A stretch of 64,000 bases of DNA from Pseudomonas poae (lineage in GTDB: Bacteria > Pseudomonadota > Gammaproteobacteria > Pseudomonadales > Pseudomonadaceae). The translations under genes were made by a program, and so were the position numbers. The DNA lies in assembly GCA_028869255.1 (NCBI GenBank), contig CP110972.1, positions 67,001 to 131,000 on the forward strand. Reading direction: 5' to 3'. Shown piece after piece: positions 46,268 to 54,967 of the stretch. The notes beneath the pieces are model-generated. The model was not told the DNA's origin and ran no database searches. It saw nothing but the letters and a program-made list of their open reading frames with translations. Numbering within the stretch: the first letter of the stretch is position 1; each line of letters begins with the position of its first letter.

Positions 46268-46351
46268 TTGGCAATGAGCCGTAACATCTTTGGCGAAATA
46301 GACCGGGTCAGAACCCGGCATGATGCCGCCGTTTCCTACAGAGATTCTGCT

Positions 46352-47014
46352 ATGCGCCTACTCCTTGTCGAAGATGATCGAGCCCTCGGCCAGGGGATAC
46401 GCGTGGCCCTGGCGGCCGAGGGCTACACCCTCGACTGGCTGCAGGATGGCGTCGCAGCCCTGCATGCCCTGCGCACCGAAAACTTCGATTTGCTGCTGCT
46501 CGACCTCGGCCTGCCACGCCTGGATGGCCTGGACCTGTTGCAGCAACTGCGCGCCGAGCAACACGACCTGCCGGTGCTGATCCTCACCGCCCGCGACGGC
46601 ACCGCCGAGCGCATCGCCGGGCTGGACGCCGGCGCCGACGACTACCTGGTCAAACCCTTCGACGTCGAAGAGCTCAAGGCCCGCGTGCGCGCCCTGTTGC
46701 GCCGCAGCCAGGGGCGCGCCCAACCCATGCTGGAGCACGCCGGCGTCAGCCTCGACCCGGCCACCCAGCAAGTGCGCTACCAGGACGTAGAAATCATCGT
46801 TACCCCGATGGAATACCAACTGTTGCACCAACTGATGGTGCGCCCCGGCAAAGTCGTGACCCGTGAGCGGCTGTCCCGTGCGCTGTATGGCTGGCAGGAT
46901 CGGGTCGAGAGCAACACGCTGGAAGTACTTATCCACAACCTGCGTAAAAAGTTGTCTACCGAGCTGATCCGCACCGTGCGCGGTGTTGGCTATGTGCTGG
47001 CGCTTAAACCATGA
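46352..47014 (+). CDS. OmpR-family response regulator (QseB/PmrA-like)
   Basis: A 220-residue protein with receiver Asp51 (LLLLDLGLPR), LVKPFD, and a winged HTH ending in RTVRGVGYVLALKP. It overlaps the kinase gene by 4 bp. The divergent PepSY-b561 operon and the CAACCTTAG repeat suggest it controls that operon and itself. Confidence 0.93.
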   Translation: MRLLLVEDDRALGQGIRVALAAEGYTLDWLQDGVAALHALRTENFDLLLLDLGLPRLDGLDLLQQLRAEQHDLPVLILTARDGTAERIAGLDAGADDYLVKPFDVEELKARVRALLRRSQGRAQPMLEHAGVSLDPATQQVRYQDVEIIVTPMEYQLLHQLMVRPGKVVTRERLSRALYGWQDRVESNTLEVLIHNLRKKLSTELIRTVRGVGYVLALKP

Positions 47015-48363
47015 GCTCGGTACGCGCGCGCATCCTGATCCCGGTACTGGTGCTGATCCTGCTGGGTGATGCGCTGATCTGCTGGCTGGTGCTGCGTGAC
47101 AGCCACCACGAAATCGAAGAAGTCTACGACGCCCAACTCGCCCAAAGCGCCCGCCTGCTGCAAGGCGTGCTGCGCCAACGTGACCCCGGCGAAGCCGACT
47201 GGAGCCGTCTCTACCAAGCCTTCGATCACGCCATGAGCCGCGTCGGCGAAGAAGGCGTCGCCCATCCTTACGAAACCCGGCTGACCTTTCAGGTGTGGCG
47301 CACTGGTGGTGAGCTGCTCGTGCGTTCCGCTGAAGCGCCCGTGCTTGCTGCGCCGCCGACGACCTTCGGCTCCCACGACATCATCGACAACGGCAACGAC
47401 TGGTGCGCGTTCCTGCTTGCTGACCCGCAACAGGGCCTGCTGATCTGGGTGGGCGAGCGCGACGACATTCGCCAGGACGTGATCCAGCGCATCATGCGCC
47501 ACACCCTCTGGCCCAGCCTGATCGGCGTGCCGTTGCTCACGGTATTGATCTGGCTGGTCATCGGTTGGGGCCTTAAACCGCTGCGCGTCATGGCGCTGTC
47601 CATCCGGGGGCGCAGCTCCACGACCTTGCAGCCGCTGCACCTCAAGCCATTGCCGACCGACCTGGAACCCATGCAAACCGCGCTCAACCGGCTGTTGGTG
47701 CAAGTCGATGACCTGCTCGAGCGCGAACGCCGCTTTATCGCCGACGCCGCCCACGAACTGCGCACCCCGCTGGCGATCCTGCGCATCCACGCCCAAAACG
47801 CGCAAACCGCCGAGACCGAAGGGCAACGACGCGAAGCCCTGGATTTTTTAGTCAATGGCGTCGACCGCGCCACCCGCATCGGCAGCCAACTGCTGACCAT
47901 GGCCCGGATCGAACCGCAACTCAACAACCCCAAGCGCAGCCCCGTGCAACTGACCGAACTGGTGCGCGAAGAACTCGCCGAGCTGACACCGCTGGCCATG
48001 GAAAAAGGCGTGGAATTGGTGCTGGAAGGCAATGAGGATTGCTGGGTAGAAACCGAACCCGTGGCGCTGGCCATTGCCCTGCAGAACCTGGTAACCAACG
48101 CCCTCAACTTTTCCCCGCCGGGCAGCGAAGTGAAAGTGGTGATTGGCACCCATTGCCTGAGCGTGCAAGACCAGGGCCCGGGCATTGAAGAGGCGGAAAT
48201 GGAGCGCCTGTTCGAACGCTTTTACAGCCGCGGCAATGCCAATGGCGCGGGCCTTGGGTTGGCGATCGTGGAAATGATCGTCGGCAAAATTGGCTGCCGC
48301 TTGGCATTGCGCAACCGCGAGCAAGGCGGCTTGTGCGCACGCTTGGTATTCGACGAGCGCTGA
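47011..48363 (+). CDS. Sensor histidine kinase (QseC/PmrB-like)
   Basis: A 450-residue kinase with a transmembrane helix at residues 10-30, a periplasmic sensor of about 130 residues, a second helix (LIGVPLLTVLIWLVIGW), then HisKA (FIADAAHELRTPLAIL) and HATPase (NLVTNALNFSPPG, DQGPGIEEAE, GAGLGLAIVEMI). It phosphorylates the regulator encoded just upstream. Confidence 0.93.
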   Translation: MSSVRARILIPVLVLILLGDALICWLVLRDSHHEIEEVYDAQLAQSARLLQGVLRQRDPGEADWSRLYQAFDHAMSRVGEEGVAHPYETRLTFQVWRTGGELLVRSAEAPVLAAPPTTFGSHDIIDNGNDWCAFLLADPQQGLLIWVGERDDIRQDVIQRIMRHTLWPSLIGVPLLTVLIWLVIGWGLKPLRVMALSIRGRSSTTLQPLHLKPLPTDLEPMQTALNRLLVQVDDLLERERRFIADAAHELRTPLAILRIHAQNAQTAETEGQRREALDFLVNGVDRATRIGSQLLTMARIEPQLNNPKRSPVQLTELVREELAELTPLAMEKGVELVLEGNEDCWVETEPVALAIALQNLVTNALNFSPPGSEVKVVIGTHCLSVQDQGPGIEEAEMERLFERFYSRGNANGAGLGLAIVEMIVGKIGCRLALRNREQGGLCARLVFDER

Positions 48364-48532
48364 TTCGATCAAATATCGGAGCTGTCGAGCCCCAGCGAGG
48401 CTGCAAAGGGATCACCTCGGTGCGCCCGCAAACCACGACGTCTGCATCGCTGTCATGTCGCTCCACTGCGGAACATTCCGTTTAAACTCGGGTCCAGTCC
48501 TCACACCCATTCACCCCGATAAGGACGTCCCC

Positions 48533-49087
48533 GTGAAGCGAATCGCGTTGCTCTCCCTCGCCCTGGCCCTGTGCGCCTGCCAATCCAACCAACGCGACTC
48601 ATCGCCCAGCCTGCTCAAGGACGGCATTCAACTGCGTCAGAAAACCGTGGCCGTGGACGCCGAACACGCCAAAGTCATCATGAAAGCCTACGGCGGCACC
48701 AACCCCGTCGAATTTTCGATCCGTCGCGAAGGCGACCCCGACCAACGCATGGAAACCCTCGGCACCGTGCTGGACAACGGCGAAGGCCGGGTCTTCAACT
48801 GGATCGCCAAAGTCAACCAGACCGTGGCCAGCGCGGGGTTCAAGCGCTTTCCGCAGTTGGAGATCCAGGCGGACCCCGGCAAGAAACTCACCGTACGCAG
48901 TGCGGCGGGAAACATCGGCAATGGGGATTATTACAGCTGCCTGCCGCCGGAGAGCACGTTCATCCCGCAGAAGGCGAAGGTGTACCTGGTGGAGTTCCAG
49001 TTCAGAGCCAATCGCTCGGCGTGTGCGCAGCAGATGTTTGATATTACGGACCCGGCGAATCGGGTGTTGATTGGGGGGAGGGGGTGA
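48533..49087 (+). CDS. Hypothetical lipoprotein
   Basis: A 184-residue protein starting at a GTG with AAGGAC upstream. The N-terminus IALLSLALALCACQSN is a lipoprotein signal with an unusual LCAC lipobox. The rest is soluble, and it has two later cysteines (YYSCLPP, RSACAQQ) that may form a disulfide. No family recognised. Confidence 0.75.
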   Translation: MKRIALLSLALALCACQSNQRDSSPSLLKDGIQLRQKTVAVDAEHAKVIMKAYGGTNPVEFSIRREGDPDQRMETLGTVLDNGEGRVFNWIAKVNQTVASAGFKRFPQLEIQADPGKKLTVRSAAGNIGNGDYYSCLPPESTFIPQKAKVYLVEFQFRANRSACAQQMFDITDPANRVLIGGRG

Positions 49088-49089
49088 GG

Positions 49090-49602
49090 CTAAGGCGATG
49101 TGAGGGCGGTGGGCATTGCGCACCGGTTCTGCGGTAGAGCCTGTCGGAATACCACACCGTTAAAGGTGTGGGTACAGCAGTCGCAGAAGGGTTTCATCTG
49201 CTCGGGCGTCAGCTGCGGGTTCACCTTTTGCAGAAAGCCAGCCTCGTCGACCCATAGGCCGCTGTAGTAAGTCGACTCACCCGTTCCTATAAACGCTTGC
49301 TTGTCGCTTTCATGTAACGCAACCATCCAGAAAATTGGCTCAGGGCGATCCAGACGGGCGTTGGCTTCGCTGAAAACCTGATCCCACGGGTGACCGACTT
49401 TGGATAGGAGAAACCGGAATAGCGGAGTGTAATCAAACCCGTGTCGTTGATGGCTGTGCATCGAGCCGCGGTTTGATACTTTGTGTTTTTCGCTTTTGGT
49501 GTGCCGCTCATACCTGTAGGCGCGACAACTGCCGTGGCGCACGCCATGGGTTCGGGTGTTGACTGAGCGGTAGAGGAGGGGCTTTTGCAGTGTGGGTTTC
49601 AT
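49090..49602 (-). CDS. Hypothetical protein downstream of the bacteriocin genes
   Basis: A frame of up to 170 residues; internal starts are possible. The conserved-looking part runs from HQRHGFDYTPLFRFLLSK to FCDCCTHTFNGVVF, with a Cys-rich C-terminus. I recognise it only as a type of protein seen in pseudomonads, without function. It is on the same strand as the toxin and immunity genes, 60 bp after them. Confidence 0.65.
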   Translation of the reverse strand: MKPTLQKPLLYRSVNTRTHGVRHGSCRAYRYERHTKSEKHKVSNRGSMHSHQRHGFDYTPLFRFLLSKVGHPWDQVFSEANARLDRPEPIFWMVALHESDKQAFIGTGESTYYSGLWVDEAGFLQKVNPQLTPEQMKPFCDCCTHTFNGVVFRQALPQNRCAMPTALTSP

Positions 49603-49662
49603 TGTTTTCTTGCGCTGCCTTGTAAGCTGTGGCCATTGGTTATTCAGTTGAAAATGTCTGCA

Positions 49663-49887
49663 TCACGCATCACATGCCAAATACAGCGACGCATTTTTTG
49701 GGAAGACCAATGAGGTAAGTTTTTCGATGCCTTCGATTTGCTGAGGGGTCAGCAGGTAGTCATAGACACATTCGTTTTCATCCTCCCAACCCATAATTGG
49801 CAGCAAATCGGCAGCTTTCAGGTTGAGCTGGATTTCCGCCGAGATGTTTTCGCTCCCCGTTGGGACTACGTAGATCAGATGTTTCAT
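49663..49887 (-). CDS. Probable immunity protein of the colicin-E3-like toxin
   Basis: A 74-residue acidic protein (MKHLIYVVPTGSEN, WEDENECVYDYLLTPQQIE). Its start overlaps the toxin stop by 4 bp (ATGA), the usual arrangement for a bacteriocin immunity gene. It is not obviously similar to E3 immunity proteins, so the assignment rests on position, size and charge. Confidence 0.68.
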   Translation of the reverse strand: MKHLIYVVPTGSENISAEIQLNLKAADLLPIMGWEDENECVYDYLLTPQQIEGIEKLTSLVFPKNASLYLACDA

Positions 49888-51032
49888 GGAGCTATCCTTC
49901 TCGTGTCTTCTGCGTCTTTGGTTCGATCACCCGTTATAGGGTCAAATTCGCCCAAGTGTTTACCTCGCTTGTTGTACTTCTCGACTTTGCCTCGTTCGAA
50001 GTCCCATTCGTAGATGTATCCGTGGTCGTCTTTCCAGCGCGGCCTAAGCTTGCCCCCTCCTTTGACTCCGGATTTGGAGGGGGCACGTACGGCTTCTGGA
50101 AAGGCCGTTAAAAACCGTGGGCTCGGGTGGTACTTGTGATCCCCTGCCTTGACGCTAACCACCACATACAGCGGCCGCACCCCCGACTCCACCGGGAACA
50201 CCAAAATAAAATCCCGATACTGCGGCGGATAAATCGGGTTCACCAGAATCTGCGCGGCCTTCTCCGTCGGCGGATAAATCCAGATCACCGGCGCTTGCGG
50301 CGCAGCCTCCAATGCCGGAATACCCAGTGTGTCCCCCGGATCAACCGCAGGCGTCCAGATCAGCTCAACACCCTCACCCTCACCCTCACCCAAGTCCGCC
50401 ACAAACTGATCGCCACGGCTTTGAAACTGCACCACATCAATCATCTGCCAGTCGGGATTGTTGCCGGTGTAAAACCCATACCCCTTGAGTGTGCCGTCCT
50501 CGCGTTGCTCGATATGCAACCGCATTTGCGACCGCGCCCGTTGCATCGAACGCAACTGCTCCTCGCTGTAGAGCGCGCTATCCCCCAACTCCGACGGCCA
50601 AGCCAATGCCACCAAACCCGTCAACAAGCCGCTGGCGACAGATCCGACGGCAGTGGCCGCCGCCTCCAAAACTGCCGAACGCAACGCCAACTGTCCCAAT
50701 CCAGCGGGCAAGGCACTGCCGCCAATCTTGCGCAAGGCAACCGCGCCCCGCCCGTCAACCTCACGCCCGCCCAACAGGCTTAAATGGCCGTACTCATTGA
50801 TCAGCTCCAGCGGCACATAGCCGGCGGGGTCGGCGTAGCGAGTGATCCCGTCCGGCAGTTGGCAAGGCTTGATGAAGACGCAGCCAGCAGGTTTGGCCCG
50901 CTTGGGCGCAGGGGTAGGAGATGGCTCGAAAAAATCCACAGACGGCGAATACGGCACACGCAACGGCTGCGGGATCAGAATCCGCTGTTTGAGCAGCTCT
51001 GCTTCGGTGGGTGGATAAAAGCGTTCTGACAT
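49884..51032 (-). CDS. Colicin-E3/pyocin-S-type ribonuclease toxin
   Basis: A 382-residue protein. The C-terminal 55 residues match the colicin E3 16S-rRNase domain (PRWKDDHGYIYEWD, KHLGEFDPITGDRTK). Aligned by eye with E3, the catalytic Asp and Glu are present (EWD, KVE), but the usual His in WDxxHG is Arg (WDFERG). The middle (about residues 160-300) looks like the pyocin-S translocation domain (ending PPQYRDFILVFPVESGVRP). The Pro-rich N-terminus is only about 60 residues and has no clear receptor-binding domain, so it may be delivered by contact (T6SS or similar) and not as a free bacteriocin. Confidence 0.83.
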   Translation of the reverse strand: MSERFYPPTEAELLKQRILIPQPLRVPYSPSVDFFEPSPTPAPKRAKPAGCVFIKPCQLPDGITRYADPAGYVPLELINEYGHLSLLGGREVDGRGAVALRKIGGSALPAGLGQLALRSAVLEAAATAVGSVASGLLTGLVALAWPSELGDSALYSEEQLRSMQRARSQMRLHIEQREDGTLKGYGFYTGNNPDWQMIDVVQFQSRGDQFVADLGEGEGEGVELIWTPAVDPGDTLGIPALEAAPQAPVIWIYPPTEKAAQILVNPIYPPQYRDFILVFPVESGVRPLYVVVSVKAGDHKYHPSPRFLTAFPEAVRAPSKSGVKGGGKLRPRWKDDHGYIYEWDFERGKVEKYNKRGKHLGEFDPITGDRTKDAEDTRRIAP

Positions 51033-51254
51033 GAGCGGCTCACTTCCTTGTGTGAGGGAGTGAGCGTACGAGGGGAAATCAGAATCTGATGTCGGTACAA
51101 ATCGGTGATTGATGTAGGGAAAGGGGACGGACGCTTAAGTGGGGTGCAAGGTGTCTAGAGAATCCGGGGCGATTCAGGGTCTCTGTTTGGAATACTTCGA
51201 TTATCGTTTGCTTCGTTTTGCGTTGAGTCGAATTACGTTCGTCGGAGCTGCATC

Positions 51255-51769
51255 ATGATTGCCCGTTACTTCCCCCATACAACCATTCCGCTGGGAAAAG
51301 AAGTCGAAGCGGTTGTTCAAGGCCTGCGCGAGCTGGCCTCGCTCCAGTCGACCAAATTTCAAACTCAGCCATCGACATCTTTGACAAAGATGACAAACCC
51401 CACTGCCTCGTACCCCTAACCTCGGCGCTGTACCTGCTGGTCGATATCCTGGGCGAGTTGGCTAGCGGCACTGTCGTCAAGGTAGTCCCAGTGCACGCGG
51501 AATTTATCTCACAGGAATCCGCCGACCTGCACAACGTTTCGCGGTCGTATTTGGTGAGGGTGTTTGAGGAGGGGGCTACTCCTTTTACAAAAACGGGGCT
51601 GCATCAGTGGATTTGGCTCTCGGATTTAATGGAGTTTAAGCAGTGGCGTGATGAGGAAAGTCGGAAGGCAATGGAGGCGTTGGTGCGGCACGCTCAAGAG
51701 TTGTGGATAGGGTATGACATAACAAAGGCAGCAGAGGCACAGAACCCTGTTGCAATTTATAAGTCGTAA
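51255..51769 (+). pseudogene. Antitoxin-like HTH protein (Xis-type), frameshifted
   Basis: The first 33 codons (MIARYFPHTTIPLGKEVEAV onward) and the rest lie in different frames; one more A in the AAA at 51354-51356 joins them as QSTKISNSAIDIFD. The C-terminal 103 residues contain a helix-turn-helix of the excisionase type (ISQESADLHNVSRSYLVRVF, then a wHTH wing GATPFTKTGLHQWI). This architecture is that of antitoxins usually followed by a PIN-domain toxin. Here no PIN gene follows, so it would be an orphan. AT content rises across it. Confidence 0.65.
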
Positions 51770-52314
51770 CTTTTTAGTGTTTTGTTGAGTTGTTTGAGCT
51801 CTTTCACAATATTTGGTCCAAAACCGTATTCTGATGACTCGCTTCGCTCAAAACTTTTGATATCTAGCTTAGATATGCTTTTTTGTTTTTTTGTCAGTGA
51901 ATTGGGGCTGCCTGTTCTATAGTAGTTGCAGTTAACGATAATAGCGGTATCTCCAATGAATTTGTATAAGCCGCCATACTGCCCCCATGCAAAACTGATT
52001 TGCTGATCAGGAGCTAAGAATGGAATTCCATTGATAATTGGCCCTTTTATCATTTCGTCAGGCATGTTTTCCGGTATAGGGATGCTAAATGCCTCAGATG
52101 GAAGTGGGCGGCTTGTTCGGAAGTTTATATCATATGCAGCGCCCTTTCCTATGTTTTTTATTGTCAAACATACGAGTGAAGGTCTAGTGAAGTCTGGACT
52201 GGCATATACAATGACCAGTGGGTCTGTCGATGATCGATAAACTATGTAAGTTACCAGCGCAGATGCACTGGCAATTAGGGCCATAAATATTGATATCCAA
52301 TCGCTTAGCGTCAT
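51757..52314 (-). CDS. Membrane-anchored protein of the low-GC ATPase pair
   Basis: A 185-residue protein with one N-terminal helix (WISIFMALIASASALVTYIV) and a cytoplasmic or periplasmic beta-rich domain (LVCLTIKNIGKGAAYDINF). Such IKNIGKGAA segments occur in Ig-like beta-sandwich modules. GC is far below the surrounding genome. It is 68 bp downstream of the ATPase gene on the same strand. I know no function; a role as effector or membrane partner of the ATPase is inference. Confidence 0.72.
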   Translation of the reverse strand: MTLSDWISIFMALIASASALVTYIVYRSSTDPLVIVYASPDFTRPSLVCLTIKNIGKGAAYDINFRTSRPLPSEAFSIPIPENMPDEMIKGPIINGIPFLAPDQQISFAWGQYGGLYKFIGDTAIIVNCNYYRTGSPNSLTKKQKSISKLDIKSFERSESSEYGFGPNIVKELKQLNKTLKSYDL

Positions 52315-52382
52315 AGTGACTCTCTATCAGAAACGTGTCAGGATCAACGGGGTTAGCCGTTCGCTTAGTATTTTGCATTGAA

Positions 52383-54041
52383 TTAATCCATATCTTCTGT
52401 TTCGAAGATTTCTCTCTGCTCAGTAATGATGTCTAGGGCTCGGTACAACATCTTATGTATTTTCATGTGTTCCACACGTTTGATTTCTCCACGTGTTACT
52501 GATGCCTGGTCCACATAGCACCAAATATAGGTATCCATTGACCCCGTTTTAACACCAATCGCGCCGACCCGATATAGGCAAGATAGTAAGTTTGCTAAAA
52601 CTTCTGATTCTTTGACTCCTTGAGAGTCGTAGTACTTTTTGACTATAGTGGTGCATGGGTCATTATTTTTTTGTTCATATAAAGAAAGCATCACATCTTC
52701 TAGTCGAGAGTCTTTTATCATTGACTTTGTAAAAGTTGCCTTAAGTCCTCTAAGGATTTCTACGGTATCTTCGAAAGAAGGGTGCACCTCTCCCCATTCT
52801 TCTTTTAAAGATTTTAAGCGCTTCTCGGAATACTGGGCCTCGGCAGCAAACAATGAGCGCCACGAAATCCTATCTCTATCCGCTGCAATCAAGAAGCTTT
52901 CATTTACGAACTGTAATATGTCTCTAGGTCTACGTAGTGTTCTTTCTATAATGAATTCTATTGAGGTTTGCCCGCCTCCTTTTCGAGCGCGCGGAAAAAT
53001 GTCATCAAATGTGACTAATTGTTTTGTGTATTGGCTCTTAAAGACTTCATTTATTCTAAGTTCAATCACTTTGGCTAGTTCTTCTGGTGACCAGCGTAAT
53101 TCCAAGAGATAAGATTCGTACTTTTCTTCTTGAAAACCAGAATCCCTTGTTATGTCGAACACTAGAACTAATAGGTCTTTGCGTAATGCGGCGATGATTT
53201 TAGCTTGCTTGACTCTCCGGAATGTTTTTATTTCCTCTATTAAGGCCCGGATGAATCTGACTCTTGTGTCGGTGCTGGCCCACTCTTCATCAAGTTGATC
53301 GATCAGAATGTAGAATTTTTTTTGAGGATCATTGAAAGAGTGATCAGCTAATAAGTCGAGAACCTCATTAAGTTTTCTTATTTGTAGTCCGTTTACGACT
53401 AAGCTAGCACGTTGCTTGATTTCTAATCGCTCTTCATCTGAGAGTTTTTTTGCGCCGTCGAGTGAAAGGGAAATGCCAGCATATTTTAATCCTATGCTGC
53501 TTTTTGTGTCGGATTCTAATTTGCTGGTTATGATTTTAAGTTGTTCGTCCGTGTCCAGCCAGAATCTGTCGCCCCACTCGCTAAAATATTCTAGAGCTTT
53601 CCTCTTCGTAATGTCTCTGCTAAATTTACTTAATATTCCGTCGAGAAAGCTTCGGCTTTCGAATTCATTGTTTATGTCGTATCTTAATTTTAGGAACTCA
53701 ACAGTGAGTACATGTCGCCATAAAAGTTTGTAAAATAGGTCAAGATTAATATTTAGAGCGCCGAAGAACTGTATGATGTCTGAGTATTCTAAGAATCTTA
53801 TGGATATATCACTTGGGTCGAGCTTGACTACTTTTTGTGCTAAAGATTTTACTTTGTAAAGTAGAGCGCTTTTGCCGGAACCCGTTCTGCCTAATATGAT
53901 CGACGCAGGGTCTTCTACATTAAGTAGGCGCTCCAAGTAGCCGTTATCTACAAAGCAACGATTTAGCAGCTCTGAATCCCCTTCCGCATCTAGAGACCCA
54001 ACTTTGAGATTTCTTGTGATTTTTAACTTTTTATCTTCCAT
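52383..54041 (-). CDS. P-loop ATPase of the Sll1717-like type
   Basis: A 552-residue soluble ATPase. Walker A is [13 protein letters not shown] (residues 48-60) and Walker B is FYILIDQLDEEW. A sensor-like ALRKDLLVLVFD follows, and the C-terminal third is helical with a possible winged-helix region. The arrangement agrees with the poorly characterised Sll1717-type STAND-like ATPases. AT-rich codon use marks it, with its neighbour, as transferred DNA. Pairing with a small membrane protein suggests an anti-phage or stress system, which is untested. Confidence 0.75.
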   Translation of the reverse strand: MEDKKLKITRNLKVGSLDAEGDSELLNRCFVDNGYLERLLNVEDPASIILGRTGSGKSALLYKVKSLAQKVVKLDPSDISIRFLEYSDIIQFFGALNINLDLFYKLLWRHVLTVEFLKLRYDINNEFESRSFLDGILSKFSRDITKRKALEYFSEWGDRFWLDTDEQLKIITSKLESDTKSSIGLKYAGISLSLDGAKKLSDEERLEIKQRASLVVNGLQIRKLNEVLDLLADHSFNDPQKKFYILIDQLDEEWASTDTRVRFIRALIEEIKTFRRVKQAKIIAALRKDLLVLVFDITRDSGFQEEKYESYLLELRWSPEELAKVIELRINEVFKSQYTKQLVTFDDIFPRARKGGGQTSIEFIIERTLRRPRDILQFVNESFLIAADRDRISWRSLFAAEAQYSEKRLKSLKEEWGEVHPSFEDTVEILRGLKATFTKSMIKDSRLEDVMLSLYEQKNNDPCTTIVKKYYDSQGVKESEVLANLLSCLYRVGAIGVKTGSMDTYIWCYVDQASVTRGEIKRVEHMKIHKMLYRALDIITEQREIFETEDMD

Positions 54042-54228
54042 TTTTATCCTTAAAGTAGAAGTGTCACGATTTTAAGCTGGGTAACTAACGCTCAGCTTGT
54101 TTCATCCTTCAGCTAGCGCTGTGCCAGCCTTATCATTTCCATACGCGATAGCAAAATGCAAGCATGGGCAGATGAGGTGTGGTGTATTGCCAGTAACGTT
54201 GGTCCGAATGCTCAAATATTTAGCCACA

Positions 54229-54363
54229 AAGCTCAGCTTCTGCTGAGATGCTATCCAGAGCTATATTTCATCGGTCGCTACCAACCCAGCGACCGGACTT
54301 GAGAATCCGAGAAACAATAGGCGCATAGGCGCCACCATCCATTAGACTGTTGGCGCTTTTTTT
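54229..54363 (+). ncRNA. Candidate small RNA with terminator
   Basis: Three hairpins in a row: CTCAGC/GCTGAG (54232-54247), CGGTCGCT/AGCGACCG (54272-54295) and GCGCCA/TGGCGC (54329-54356), the last followed by seven T, a textbook Rho-independent terminator. No coding frame explains the block. It stands just before the C4-like RNA. The 5' end is a guess. Confidence 0.5.
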
Positions 54364-54383
54364 GTGCTCGTATGTCTGTGTCA

Positions 54384-54491
54384 TGGCGGCTATGCGTGGG
54401 AGACCTTCGGGTCTGCCGGGTTCCTATTGTCCCGGTTTCTCAGCCCGCGCATAGCTGCCACCCATTCGCATGAGAAACGAACGTGGCGGCT
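54384..54491 (+). ncRNA. C4-like antisense/switch RNA before a small gene
   Basis: A cloverleaf: outer stem 54385-54400 with 54444-54459 (16 bp with two G-U), enclosing AGACC-TTCG-GGTCT (54401-54414) and CCGGG/CCCGG (54416-54435). TGGCGGCT occurs at 54384 and again exactly 100 bp later at 54484. Both can pair with the single AGCTGCCA at 54453, so the folds exclude each other. This layout and the CTGCCGGGTTCC core resemble the phage C4 antisense RNA family, which acts on a downstream target in the same transcript. The gene at 54585 would be the controlled one. Confidence 0.55.
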
Positions 54492-54584
54492 CACTACATT
54501 AGGAGCTTAAGCAATGAGCGTTTCTGATAGGTCATACCCTCGTAGCAACGTCATCAACACCTCCATCCAATCCGGAGGTGCCCA

Positions 54585-54881
54585 ATGATCAACCCACCCC
54601 TCAACAAAACCCTTGGCATCATCACCTTCTCCACCTGCGGCAAACAGCCCAACCTCCACCGTCTATTTCGCGTCAATTCCGGCGTGCCCATCCGTGATGC
54701 CCTGGAGCATGCCTCCGAGCTGCTGCACTGTTCCAAAATGCTCGCATTGGATGCAGCGATGGACACGGGCGCAGATCGTTTTGCCTGGGCGGCGCATTAC
54801 TTGGGGGAGATGGCGAAGGCGGTGGTGGATGATTTGGCGAATGGGATGTTGCCGAATGGGGGGGAGGCTGCTGCTGGGTAA
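54585..54881 (+). CDS. DUF6124/DUF3077-like small protein
   Basis: A 98-residue protein with the segment IRDALEHASELLHCSKML and a helical C-terminal part (AWAAHYLGEMAKAVVDDL). Pseudomonads carry many copies of such proteins of unknown function. TCCGGAGGTG lies shortly before the ATG. It follows the C4-like RNA, which probably controls it. Confidence 0.75.
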   Translation: MINPPLNKTLGIITFSTCGKQPNLHRLFRVNSGVPIRDALEHASELLHCSKMLALDAAMDTGADRFAWAAHYLGEMAKAVVDDLANGMLPNGGEAAAG

Positions 54882-54967
54882 GCGGGTGAGTTGAGGGTGT
54901 GGCGGCTGGCGTCTTCGCAGGCCAGCTCCCACATTGGAGGGTGTACATTCGTTGAAACCGTAAAAGA

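Noticed and set aside
54384..54491. Possible tRNA or riboswitch instead of C4-like RNA
   Set aside because: The cloverleaf has no anticodon arm of tRNA size and no T-loop consensus, and no known riboswitch core is visible.
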